NCBI GenBank assembly: GCA_039519185.1
Contig: JAZGSX010000010.1
Span: 372,001 to 436,000 of the forward strand
Reading direction: 5' to 3'
Source: Astragalus membranaceus
Taxonomy: Eukaryota; Streptophyta; Magnoliopsida; Fabales; Fabaceae
Length of the DNA: 64,000 nucleotides
The position numbers were made by a program, and so were the translations under genes. Shown piece after piece: positions 43,649 through 53,420 of this stretch (position 1 is its first letter; each line of letters begins with the position of its first letter). A model generated the notes under the pieces. The model worked only from the letters and a program-made list of their open reading frames with translations. It was not told the origin of the DNA and did no database searches.

Positions 43649-44333
43649 CTTATTGACGAGAACCAGTGACGATGTGCCCAAGTGGCTATTTATGACGAGT
43701 ATGGTACCATCATGCATATGCCCAGGCGTGGGTTGCATTTTCATGCGCATACATTTTTTTTTATGACTGGTGATGTGATTGTGACTTGGGTTTTGTGTGT
43801 AATGACGATGAAGTTGATGATAACGATGATGTTGTGTGATAGGTTGCTCATATTACTCTACTGTATGCTTAATTATGTTTTGTTGAAAATTCTCACCCCT
43901 TCTGCTTGGAATGTTGCTCTATTGTGGCAACGCTGCAGGTAACTGCGAGTGAAGGACATGCTGCCTTCCTTTATAGCTATTGGGATGTCTGTTGAGTCGC
44001 TCTCTGATACTGTGACACCTAGGGGGCGCGGTTGACATTGTTAAATTAAATAATAAATTGTTTCATATTTTTGTTGAAGGCGTGAGGCGTGAGTGGTATT
44101 TAGTGAGTTTTGTTTAATTCCGCTGTGACGTAACTATTGAAGTTTAATTTTATGACGGGTGATGGTTGAAAATTTTTATGAGGATGATTATCCAAACTTA
44201 ATGAATACAGGTGGACGTTCCTTTTGTTAATAATGACGTGGCATTTCCTTTCTATCCGTCAAATTAAATTTTGCGAAAAATTTTTACTCTGAAAAGTGAC
44301 GTGTAAAACATGGGGTAGAAAGGGGGTGTTACA

Positions 44334-44338
44334 AGATC
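44334..44338. repeat. Right TSD of the E array (AGATC, predicted)
   Basis: The homologous sequence in element D reads (minus strand) AATGAGATCCAC, so AGATC is continuous target sequence there. The left copy should be outside the window. Confidence 0.5.
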
Positions 44339-45000
44339 CACGAACTGGTACTCCTCGGTAGAGGTAAAAACAAACACGATTTCCTCGAAGGGTGTAAACA
44401 CGTCTTCAACAATTCTTCTAAAATCTTTAACAGTTCTCATACACATTGAAAAATGTGACAGAAAAGTCATCTGTGAACTTCTTGACTTGCCCTCAAGATT
44501 TCGAGATAAAACTTTTCAGAAAGATGGAATGAGGGTTATACTAAGAACTTGGCCATAAGCGTAGAAATAAACCGTGGGGACATTAACTAAATTTGAAAAC
44601 AATGAAATTCACCTAAGTTGTTCTCAAAACAACTTTCCAACTGAACTCAAAGCTCTTTTTCCTCTATTGCAACTTTCTCACGAGATTCTGACCAACAACG
44701 CACCCAATTCCTTTCCACTTAGCCGATAGCGTTGAGAGCTTCCCCTCAACCTAAGTAATCTTTCCGGGATTTCTTCCTCAATCAGATTTTATTAGCCTTT
44801 TAATTCATTCCCAAAATTAACTCTAGCATGCGGGTTTTCACAAAAATGATTTTTCAAAACTACTCTACTGCACACCAAGCTTCACTTTGGAAATTTCAGA
44901 CTCTTGCAAGCACATCCCTTAATTAATTCCTTGATGGTTATTCGCAATGTGAAAAAAAGTTAGCTGTTACCTCACTTTGTTCTTTAGATATTCCTCAGCC
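44334..45000 (-). other. Segment S in element C: non-pol sequence replacing the integrase core
   Basis: After the integrase frame breaks off near 45000 the sequence no longer matches pol but does match D at about 55940-56600. On the minus strand a short frame (44470 to the junction) reads MTFLSHFSMCMRTVKDFRR and then VFTPFEEIVFVFTSTEEY; D keeps the same peptide with a few substitutions. I do not recognise it. It may be captured host sequence or a decayed part of an ancestral element. Confidence 0.6.
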
Positions 45001-45002
45001 AG

Positions 45003-47285
45003 TTTAGATACCTTACTACTCCAACGAACTTGGAATAAAATGAGCCGATTCGGTTAACTGATCCATAACTACCCAAATGGAGTCGTTACCGGTTTGGGAC
45101 CTTTGCAACGCCATTATAAAATCCATTGAAACGTCTTCCCATTCCCACACGGGAACTTCAAGCGGCCGTAACAGACCAGCGGGCTTCTGACGTTCTATCT
45201 TAACCTTTTGACAAGTTAAGCATTGTGACACAAATTCAGCAATCTCTACTTCAGTCCATGCCACCGGTAAATCTGCTTTAAACCTCTACACATCTTGGTG
45301 GACCCGGGATGTACAGATTTCGGTGTGCTTCTTCCAACACTGCCTTTTTGATTTCTTCATCGTCGGGCACACAGATTCTATTCTTGAAACAAATCACTAT
45401 CAGTGGTAAAATCTGGGAATACTCTTCGTGATTGTAGTTTCACATCAACTTCCTGTGCTAAGCGCATCCGTTACAACATTGGCCTCTCTAGAATGCTACA
45501 TCAACACAAATTATAATCCTTCAGAAACTCAACACACTTATGTCTGCTATTTCGTTTTTTCTGATCAAACAGATACCTTAAACTCTTGTGACCACTAAAG
45601 ACTTCAAAACGAGACCCATACAGGTAATGTCTTCAAACCTTTAGTGCATACACAATAGGTATTAACTCCAATTCACGAGTTGGATAATTCTCCTTATGAG
45701 CCTTCAACTTCCTGAATGCATAAGCTTCCTCTTATTGATTCTGCACAAGAACACCTCCTAAACTCTTCCCAGAAACATCGCTGTAAATTTGGAATTTCAA
45801 AGACGGATCCGGAAGAATCAGGATTGGTGCAGAAGTCAACCTAACCTTCAATTCTTGAAAACATTCTTCACAATCAGCATCCCACGTAAACGGATGACCC
45901 TTACGAGTTAACCGAGTAAGTGGAAGAACTAACTGTGAGAACCCTTGAACAAATCTCTTATAGTAACCAGCTAGACCCAAGAAACTTCTGATCTTTGTGA
46001 CTATTGTTGGTCGCTCCCATTCAACACCGCTTCCTTCTTGCTGGGATCCATAGAAACTCCCGACTTGGGAAATCACATGTCCCAAAGACTTTACCTCTGA
46101 CACCCAAAAATCACACCTCGAAGGTTTCGAGTACAACTTATTTTCTCGGAGTACTTTCAGAAAAATGCGGAGATGTTGGACATGCTCCTCAATGGTCTTC
46201 GAGCACATCAAGATACCATCAATGAAAACGACTACAAATAGATCTAGGTACGTGTGGAAAAACTCCGTTCATGTAATAAATGAATACCGCTGGAGCATTA
46301 GTCAACCCGAAGGGCATCACTACAAACACATAATGTCCATACCTAGTACGGAAAGCTGTCTTCGGAATATCTAAGGCTCTAACTTTTATTTGATGATATC
46401 CTGACCTCAAATCAATTTTAGAAACACTGCAGCACCTCAAATTGCTCAAGCAAATCGTCTATCCTTAGTAAGGGATATTTATTCTTGATCGTCACTTTGT
46501 TAAGTTGTCGATAACCGATGTACAATCTCATGCTACTAACTTTCCTTTTGACTAATCACACCAGAGCACTCCTTAGAGAAGCACTCGGTCGAATGAATTT
46601 CTTTAACATCGACTCTTCAAGTTGAGATTTCAATTCCTCTAATTCTAAAGAAACATTGAATAAGGAACGATAGATATTGATCCCGTGCAAGGAACCAATT
46701 CTACAGTAAACTCTACCTGTCGCTCTGGAGGTTCAGAAGAAACTTCATCGTGAAAACATCCAGAAAGTCATTCACAACCTGAATGTTCACCAAATCTAAA
46801 CTAGTTTCAGTGGATGCAGATAACATACTAACATGTGCTTCCATACCTTGGAATGAAGATTGACCGTCTAAGGTGAATTAGGTAACCGCTTCAGAATTTG
46901 TCCTATACCATTCAACTGATTCTGATGCGAAGCTGATAGTTGATTAATACAGTCGATTGCAACATGATTAGCAGTCATCCAATTCATACCCAAAATGGTG
47001 TCCACATTTCTCATAGGCAAACAATAAATTCTACAACGAAATTTCTGCCTCCTATGACAAGTAGACAATTCTATACAAAGATTAGGTCTGGACACGACCC
47101 TTAGCAGCCGTTAAAATAGTTATCGGCTCGGATAGCGATGATAAGGCTGATCCCAACCGAATCACACACGATCGGGATATATAGCAATAGGTTGCACCCG
47201 AATCATATAATATACTGATCGAGATATTGAATAGGACTCCACGGTTAGAACATCTTCTGACTTCTGAAGAAACGAAGAATTGCAC
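45003..47285 (-). pseudogene. Element C pol: broken protease, RT, RNase H and integrase zinc finger
   Basis: Minus-strand fragments in several frames. Protease ILYDSGATYCY near 47210-47180 and ILGMNWMTANHV near 46990; RT KIDLRSGYHQIKVRALDIPK near 46400; RNase H start IYSDVSGKSLGGVLVQNQ near 45780-45735; integrase EFVSQCLTCQKVKIERQKPA (45240-45180) and MDFIMALQRSQTG. The RT catalytic motif reads FIDG near 46213-46227 instead of FIDD, and a one-base deletion breaks the frame near 46755 (VF-DEVSS). Both lesions are also in D. Coding ends near LAEEYLKN at about 45000, before the second catalytic aspartate of integrase. It cannot make any working enzyme. Confidence 0.85.
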
Positions 47286-47289
47286 CTGT

Positions 47290-47660
47290 TTTTCCCTTGA
47301 TGAAATTATCTTTGGACTTTACATTCGGAGTTGATAACTCAACTACCTTCTTTCCTTTCCCTATTCCTTATGAGATCATCCTCGGCGACATAGGCTGATT
47401 GCACTAGGGCAACATAATTGGTAATAGTATAAGAACTGAGACCCCAAGTCATAAAAGCACTTGTGGCCCTCTTATACATCTGCATTCTCCATTCGTCATC
47501 CGGAGCTTACTTTACCACTTGGTAAAACTGAGACAACTTCTCAAACTTTAGCGGTGTATTCTTCTATCGTCATGCCACCTTTCCTGAGGATGCACCAGTT
47601 GGAGATTCCGGTTTTGGTTGAGGACTGCGTCTTGATCATCCTTCCACAATTCCGCTTATG
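47290..47660 (-). pseudogene. Element C gag remnant
   Basis: Minus-strand homology to the second half of B's gag: a MT-EEYTAKFEKLSQFYQ-like stretch near 47580-47520 and the lysine-rich end near 47350-47300. The first half is missing; the leader joins directly to the middle of gag, at the same place as in D. Zinc knuckles are not recognisable. Confidence 0.7.
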
Positions 47661-47776
47661 ATGCACTAAGTATTAAGTTGATCAGGCTCAATGTCTCTTT
47701 GCATCACAAGTATAATTACGACAAGGACTAACAAGGAATCGACTCAACCCTAAACTAAGTCCGACTAGGTCGAACT

Positions 47777-47788
47777 GCTCCGATACAA
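47777..47788 (-). other. Degenerate primer-binding site of element C
   Basis: Minus-strand TTGTATCGGAGC with two mismatches to TGGTATCAGAGC, consistent with age. Confidence 0.8.
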
Positions 47789-48241
47789 ACTGTAACACCC
47801 CGGTATTTTTATCGAGTAAAAATACCCAAGTGCACCGTTCCTAAAACATCAGAGATACATTTCCTGTTTAAATATTGAACACCACTATAAAATTTTCACT
47901 GAACAACTACAGGACAGTCTTAAACATAAATAAGACCATAAACCATCAGTGAAATACAGTGTTCAATATCGCACAAAAAAGCGGAAATAAATACATAACT
48001 TTTACAACAGTTAAAGTCATAATGTTGTGATACATAACTAACAAGGGAAAACATAACTTAAGCATAAAAGCTAAGTCTTCAGCAGCCATCCGAGTACCAC
48101 CTACTCGTGCCTCTGAGGTTTCTTCTGTCCCTGTTTATCTGTAAAACAACAACATTTAAACAGTGAGATACAATCTCAGTGAGTTCTACCGAGACCCCCT
48201 ACCAACACTCTCGGTTCAATTATATGACCGTTTGAACGTGA

Positions 48242-48481
48242 CACCGACTGCGCGAACGCTAAGCTGCGGTGTATCACATTCTTTAACTTTTAATATAAGG
48301 CCGACTGCGCGAACGCTAAGCAGCGGCTAACCTGTTATAACTTGGTACAGCATCGACTGCACGAACGCTAAGCAGCGGTGAACCGCACTGTACGACACCG
48401 ACTACGCGAACGCTAAGCTGCGGTGTATCGCACAACAACAATTTAACATAACACCGACTGCGCGAACGCTAGGCTGCGGTG
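48242..48481 (-). repeat. Five 30-nt hairpin units in element C LTR
   Basis: Units start at 48242, 48299, 48351, 48396 and 48452. Stems on the plus strand: CACCG/CGGTG, then GGCCG/CGGCT (inner GCCG/CGGC), CATCG/CGGTG, CACCG/CGGTG and CACCG/CGGTG. The second unit shows a paired A-T to G-C change. Loops are the 20 bases around CGCGAACGCTAAG. Confidence 0.75.
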
Positions 48482-48874
48482 AACCCCATAACCAATAGTG
48501 TTTCCTAACGGCACGGAGCCTAGGGTAAGGGTTCATGACTACCCTGCCTAGTATGTCAACATGGGTCGTCACCCAAACTCGATATAATATATATATATAT
48601 ATATATCTACATAATATGAACTCAAGGCTCATTTACCTCAAACCAATAATTGAACATTACAAGTTAAGACCACATTCTCTCACGCATACTAATTCGTCAT
48701 TTTTTTAACACAATTTACGACTCCAAAAACAGTTCATTTTACCTTTAAAATAGAATATTCAGTTAGGCCTCTGAATAAGCTTTCCAACGCATCTTAGAAC
48801 ACCTCAATCGGGTTCCCGGATCAAAAGATATCGCGAAAACAAAATCAGTGAAAAACTGTTGTAAATCCGCAAAC

Positions 48875-48980
48875 CGTCGCGACGCCATACGAAACCGTCG
48901 CGACGCGAAAACAGTCAGAAATATTTTCGTTGCAAACTGAAGCATGGTCGCGACGCGAAGGAGGGAGGTCGCGACGCGAT
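48875..48980 (-). repeat. Palindrome cassette TCGCG-N-CGCGA (4 copies) in element C LTR
   Basis: CCGTCGCGACGC occurs twice near 48874-48905 and GGTCGCGACGCGA twice near 48955-48980. All are centred on TCGCGA, as in B, with unrelated spacers. Confidence 0.8.
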
Positions 48981-50006
48981 GGAGACCTGATGCTGCAGAA
49001 TTTTGGCGGTTTCGCGCGAAAACCGCTATTCCGCTCAATTCCGATTCTCGTTCCGATCGAAAATAGATATGACAACCAATACAATAGACCCAATACAAAC
49101 CACACAATCAATCAATCCAATCAAAAATTCAATCAGAACGGATTTTACCAAAATACGACATATTCCGATATAACGGTTTTTAAGTCAAAATCTTCCGAAA
49201 TCAAATCACTAAAAATTCCATTTCAACACGACTCAACCCGAGACTCGCTCCGATCAATTCCTAACCCGAATCAGACAGTATCAAGAAATATTCCAGTCCA
49301 GTGAAAGCGATAAAACAGCAAATCAATTAATTCGAAACGTAAAATCCTAAACGTGAGGAGAACTCACCTATCGTGATGAAAATCACGAAACACCGAGACT
49401 TTCCGTGAAAACGCTTTTCTGACATAACCGCACGAACGCTCCCCGAATCAATTCCACGCTCCGGCGACATCCGTATCCGCTCCCAAAGCTTCCCACTCGA
49501 CCTCGAGAAATCTTTTGACCGTAAAACGGAATTCCCCGAAATCCTTCATGAACACTATTCATCATCTTCCTCCCCTAACCTCCATGACACTATTCACACA
49601 TAAACCCCAATTATTTTGATTTCTCAATCCCTAACCTTTGCTCCTTCAAAATCGCCCTAGCCTTAATACCCAAGCTTCCATTTCAAGTTTCCATGCTTCA
49701 TGACCCAAAAAGAAAATGAACACCACAAAATCCCTCAATTTTGTCTGAAAATTCGAAAATGGCAAAGGGATGGAGAGTGAGTTGATGATGATGATTGTTG
49801 GTACCAAATCGAAGAGGAAGGAACGCCGAACATTTTTCGTGTTGGAAGGAAGTCGTTTCGATGAGCCAATCTCTCTCTAGTTCCTCTTCTTCCTCCCAAA
49901 CCCATTTCTTCTTCTTTCTACCTTTTCTTCTTCTCTTCTCTGTTCTCTCGCGTGGCTTCCTTTTCTTTCTTTCGTTCAATTCTTTTCTTTTCTTTTTCTT
50001 TTACAC

Positions 50007-50018
50007 ACACACACGGTT

Positions 50019-50075
<57 letters not shown>
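50007..50075. repeat. AC and AT microsatellites in element C LTR
   Basis: Runs of AC (two blocks) followed by about twenty AT units, at the same LTR position as the simple repeats of B and D. Confidence 0.9.
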
Positions 50076-50079
<4 letters not shown>

Positions 50080-50291
50080 ATATATAATTGGTAACGTGGT
50101 CAAATTACCACATTGTCCTTAATCTCTAATTTTGATTCTAAATCATCCTTGACCCGTATTAATCGGTTAACGATCCTATGCCAATCCAATAATTAAATTT
50201 AGCACTCAATATTTTTTACCAATTAAGTACTAAATTAATTCAATTGGGTTAACGTCCAAATAATTCGGTTAATTATTTTGGGGATGTTACA

Positions 50292-50543
50292 GTTTTAAGC
50301 GAAATTTCAGAAATTTGAAGGCACTTCTTCTTGGATGCGAAAATAGCGTTTTGGAGCTGCGAACAAGAGCAAGATTTGGGGCTTCTCTACACTTGGGAAC
50401 AAGGAATTGAAGGATCCAATGTACTCCTCTTTGTGTAACTTCTCTTTTATCTTATCTTTCATTACTTTTATTATGAGTAGCTAGTTTTCTATGGTTAGGA
50501 AGAGATGAATATCTTCAAAACTATCATGTGAATCCGTTGTTAT
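50292..50543 (+). other. 252 bp of older sequence between elements C and D
   Basis: No coding potential or terminal repeats were seen. With D removed it joins 59384 onward. Both C (flank GTTTT) and D (TSD GTTAT) inserted here. The TTATGAGTAGCTA at 50471-50483 recurs inside D's 5' LTR as part of a repair scar. Confidence 0.6.
50539..50543. repeat. Left TSD of element D (GTTAT)
   Basis: Matched by GTTAT at 59379-59383. Confidence 0.95.
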
Positions 50544-50614
50544 TGTAACATCCTCAAAATAATTAGCCGAATTATTTGGATGTTAACCCAATTAAATTAA
50601 TTTATGTCTTGACT

Positions 50615-50650
50615 GGTAATTAGACCACGTTATGAGTAGCTACTTGACTT
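50615..50650 (+). repeat. Patchwork insertion in element D 5' LTR
   Basis: The 18 bases at 50615-50632 recur at 50748-50765 in the same LTR. The overlapping TTATGAGTAGCTA (50630-50642) recurs at 50471-50483 in the flank just outside D. The following ACTTGACT matches the local LTR sequence. The 3' LTR lacks all of this. It looks like templated filler from break repair. Confidence 0.7.
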
Positions 50651-51687
50651 GAGTGCTAAAATTATTTATTGGTTGTCATCGGATCGTTAACCGGATAATA
50701 CGGGTCAAGGAAGTTTTGGAATCGAAATAAGAGAGTTAGATCAATATGGTAATTAGACCACGTTACCAATTATATATTAATAAATATATATATATGTATG
50801 CGTGTATGTGTGTGAGTGAGAAAAGAAAGAATTAATTTAAGAAAGAAAGGAAAGAAAGAGGAGGCGCGAAACAGAGAGGAGAAGAGAAAAGGAGAAGAAG
50901 AGAGAAAGAAAGGGTGAGGAGGAAGAAGAGGAAAAAGGGGAAGGTTAGGCTCATCAAAACGACTTCCTTCCAACACGAAAAATGCTCAGCGTTACTTCCT
51001 CTTCGATTTGGTACCAAGATCTTCATCATCAACTCACTCTCTCTCACTTTGCCATTTTCGAATTTGAGAGGAAAAATTGGAGTTTTGATGGTTGTAGCTC
51101 AAGGGAAAGCTTTGGATGGTGTTTGGGAACGAGCTCAAGGTGGATTGCGCAAATATTGAAGTCCGATTTGGGGTTTGTGAAGAATCAAGAGGTTAGGGTG
51201 CAAATTGGGGTTTTTGTGAATAGTAGTTTTGGAGGTTAGGGATGATGAATAGTGTCCATGGAGGATTTCGAGGAATTCGGTATTTCGGTCAATAAGAGGT
51301 TTCGTGATCGAGTGGAAAGCTTCGGAAGCGGATTTGAGCGTCGTCGGAACGGAAACTTTATGCGGGGAATGTTCGTGTGGTTACTCGGTGAATTCGGCTC
51401 GATCGTGGTTCACGCTTCAAGGGTGAGTTTTACTCTTGTTTAGGCTTTTGAATTAATAAACTTAATTTGCGAAATGTGTTTCGGTTTTGGTTCGTTATCG
51501 AAAACGTATTTTGTACGAAAATCGCGTTTTATGTCCAATTGGTTTTTGGATTGATTGATTGATGATTGTTATTGTTTGTATATGTTTTGGACTGTTTTTA
51601 TGTGGGGACTGGACTGGAACAGGTATCGGAATTGGTCGGAACGACAAGAAAATGCGAAAACGGGATAAAATACAATGCTGTCAAAAG

Positions 51688-51798
51688 CGCACGACCCGTG
51701 CGTCTCAGGCGCACGGACCGTGCGGGTCTTTCTGTTTCTGTTTTCAAAAACGCATTACAGGGCGCACGACCCGTGCGTATGGGAGCACGAACCGTGCG
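51688..51798 (+). repeat. Paired palindrome cassette CGCACG-NNN-CGTGCG (4 copies) in element D 5' LTR
   Basis: Copies at 51688-51702 (loop ACC), 51710-51724 (GAC), 51763-51777 (ACC) and 51785-51798 (AAC, one arm shortened). They form two pairs with 6-7 bp spacers, as in element A. Confidence 0.85.
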
Positions 51799-52313
51799 CT
51801 GTGTTCTGTCCAAATTTTCCAAACTTGCCCGAAATGATCCCGATCGATTCCAATCCTCTCCTAATCCTTTCCTAACCCTTCTATGTTGATATTAGGCTTA
51901 TAATGCCATGATTTTGGGTATGTTTCAAAAGGGTTTATAAAATACTTTTGAAGTTGAAATTGTTTCGAAAAGCCGAACAATAGTACACGTGTGCGGATAT
52001 ATTTTTATTAATAATAAAGCGGACTATGACTCCTACGTGGTATGGTATAACTGACGCGTGATGGTTATTATTTATTCGTCTAAACCGGCCTACGATTCAC
52101 GATATATATATTATATCGACTATAGGAAACGGCCCAATGCGGGTATTGTGTTCAGTTATCGGTCAAATGTAAATGAACTAAATGTTCATGTGTCTGTAGA
52201 TATATTTATTATATCGAGTTGGGTGACGACCCATGTTGACATACTAGGAGGGGCAGTCATGATCCTCTACCCTAGGCTCTGTGCCATTAGGAAACACTAT
52301 TGGTTATGGGGTT

Positions 52314-52520
52314 CACCGGGATTAGCAGTGCGTGCAGTCGGTGTTATGTTAAAAAGTTATGTGTTACGTTCACCGGGATTAGCAGTGCGTGCAGTCGGTG
52401 GTACGTAAAATGGTCTTTGTGGTACGGATCACCGGGATTAGCAGTGCGTGCAGTCGGTCTCCTACCAAGTTAGAATTCTATCACACGGTTCACCGGGATT
52501 AGCAGTGTGTGCAGTCGGTG
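52314..52520 (+). repeat. Four 30-nt hairpin units in element D 5' LTR
   Basis: Units at 52314, 52371, 52430 and 52491 with CACCG...CGGTG stems and a loop containing GGATTAGCAGTG. The third unit has lost one pair here (CGGTC), while the 3' LTR copy keeps CGGTG. The period is 57-61 bp, with unrelated spacers. Confidence 0.75.
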
Positions 52521-52969
52521 TCGTGTTAAGTTTAACAGAATTTCATAATTGAACTAAGAGTGTTAGTAGGGGTCTCGGTAGAACTCACTGAGATTGTATC
52601 TCACTGTTTAAATGTTGTTGTTTTACAGATAACAGGGGAAGTGGAAATCCAAGAGGCACAAGTAGGTGGTACTCGGGTGGTTGCTGAAGACTTAGCTTTC
52701 TGCTTAAGTGTATATCTTTCATTGTTATCTGTGTATCAAGACATTTTGTCTTTAGCCTTATGTATTTATTTCCGCTTTCTTGTACGATATTGAACACTGT
52801 ATTTCACTGATGGTTTATGGTCTTGTTTATGTTTAAGACTGTCCTGTTGTTATTCAGTGAAAATTTGATAGTGGTGTTCAGTATTTAAACAGGAAATATA
52901 CCTCTGATGTTTTAGGAATGGTGCACTTGGGTATTTTTACTCGATAAAAAAATACCGGGGTGTTACAGT

Positions 52970-52981
52970 TGGTATCAGAGC
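52970..52981 (+). other. Primer-binding site of element D
   Basis: A perfect TGGTATCAGAGC two bases after the LTR end. Confidence 0.95.
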
Positions 52982-53100
52982 AGTTCGACCTAGTCGGACT
53001 TAGTTTAGGGTTGAGTCGATTCCTTGCTAGTCCTTGTCGTAATTACACTTGTGATGCTAAGAGACATTGAGCCTGATCAACTTAATACTTAGTGCATCAT

Positions 53101-53420
53101 AAGCGGAATTATACCAGGATGATCAAGACGCAATCCTCGTCCAAGACCGGAGTCTCCAACCGGTGCATCCTCAGGAAAGGTGGCATGACGGTGGAAGAAT
53201 GCACCGCTAAGTTTGAGAAGTTGTCTCAGTTTTACCAGGTGGTAAAGTAAGCTCCGGGTGACGAATGGAGAATGCAGATGTATAAGAGGGGCATAAGTGC
53301 TTTTATGACTAATGGTCTCAGCTCTTATACTATTACCAATTTTGTTGCCTTAGTGCAACCAGCCTATGTCGCCGAGGATGATCTCATAAGGAGTATGGGG
53401 AAGGAAAGAAGGTAGTTGAA
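53101..53420 (+). pseudogene. Element D gag remnant
   Basis: A short frame from the ATG at 53119 joins the leader directly to the second half of gag (GGMTVEECTAKFEKLSQFYQ near 53175-53240) and hits a TAA at 53248-53250. The rest of gag continues in pieces (WRMQMYKRG; SSYTITNFVALVQPAYVAED). The N-terminal half is absent, as in C. Confidence 0.75.

Larger units (their letters stand above)
40157..44333 (+). mobile_element. Element E array, right part: E2 3' half and 3' LTR
   Basis: Continuation of E2 after the F insertion: integrase and chromodomain (to 41779), polypurine tract (41780-41791) and 3' LTR (41792-44333). The right flank AGATC belongs to element C, in which the array is inserted. 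Confidence 0.9.
41792..44333 (+). repeat. E2 3' LTR (2.54 kb)
   Basis: TGTAACGCCC ... GGGGGTGTTACA, colinear with the middle LTR at 15308-17904. It lacks about 50 bp after a T tract near 43400 and has scattered substitutions. GCTGTT repeats occupy 42620-43130 and the TTCG hairpin lies at 43637-43648. Confidence 0.9.
44334..50291 (-). mobile_element. Element C: old, degenerate Ty3/gypsy element on the minus strand, cut by the E array
   Basis: In element order: 5' LTR (50291-47791), mutated PBS (47788-47777), truncated gag, broken protease, RT, RNase H and integrase finger (47660-45003), then about 670 bp of unrelated sequence to the E junction. The rest, including its 3' LTR, should lie left of the window. 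It shares several lesions with D, so both descend from an already dead ancestor. The right flank begins GTTTT. Confidence 0.85.
47791..50291 (-). repeat. Element C 5' LTR (2.50 kb, minus orientation)
   Basis: TGTAACATCCCC (minus strand, 50291) to CCGGGGTGTTACA (47791). Element order: AT/AC microsatellites (about 50075-50005), GA-rich leader (about 50000-49900), TCGCG-A-CGCGA cassette (48980-48875), an AT run (48605-48585), five 30-nt hairpins (48481-48242) and the conserved end. Its start matches B's LTR closely and its hairpin units resemble those of D. Confidence 0.9.
50544..52967 (+). repeat. Element D 5' LTR (2.42 kb)
   Basis: TGTAACATCCTC ... CCGGGGTGTTACA. It includes AT/GT simple repeats near 50775-50815, a GA-rich leader (50818-50945), CGCACG-type palindromes (51688-51798) and four 30-nt hairpins (52314-52520). 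It differs from the 3' LTR near 50615-50650, where about 30 bases replace about 5. Confidence 0.95.
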
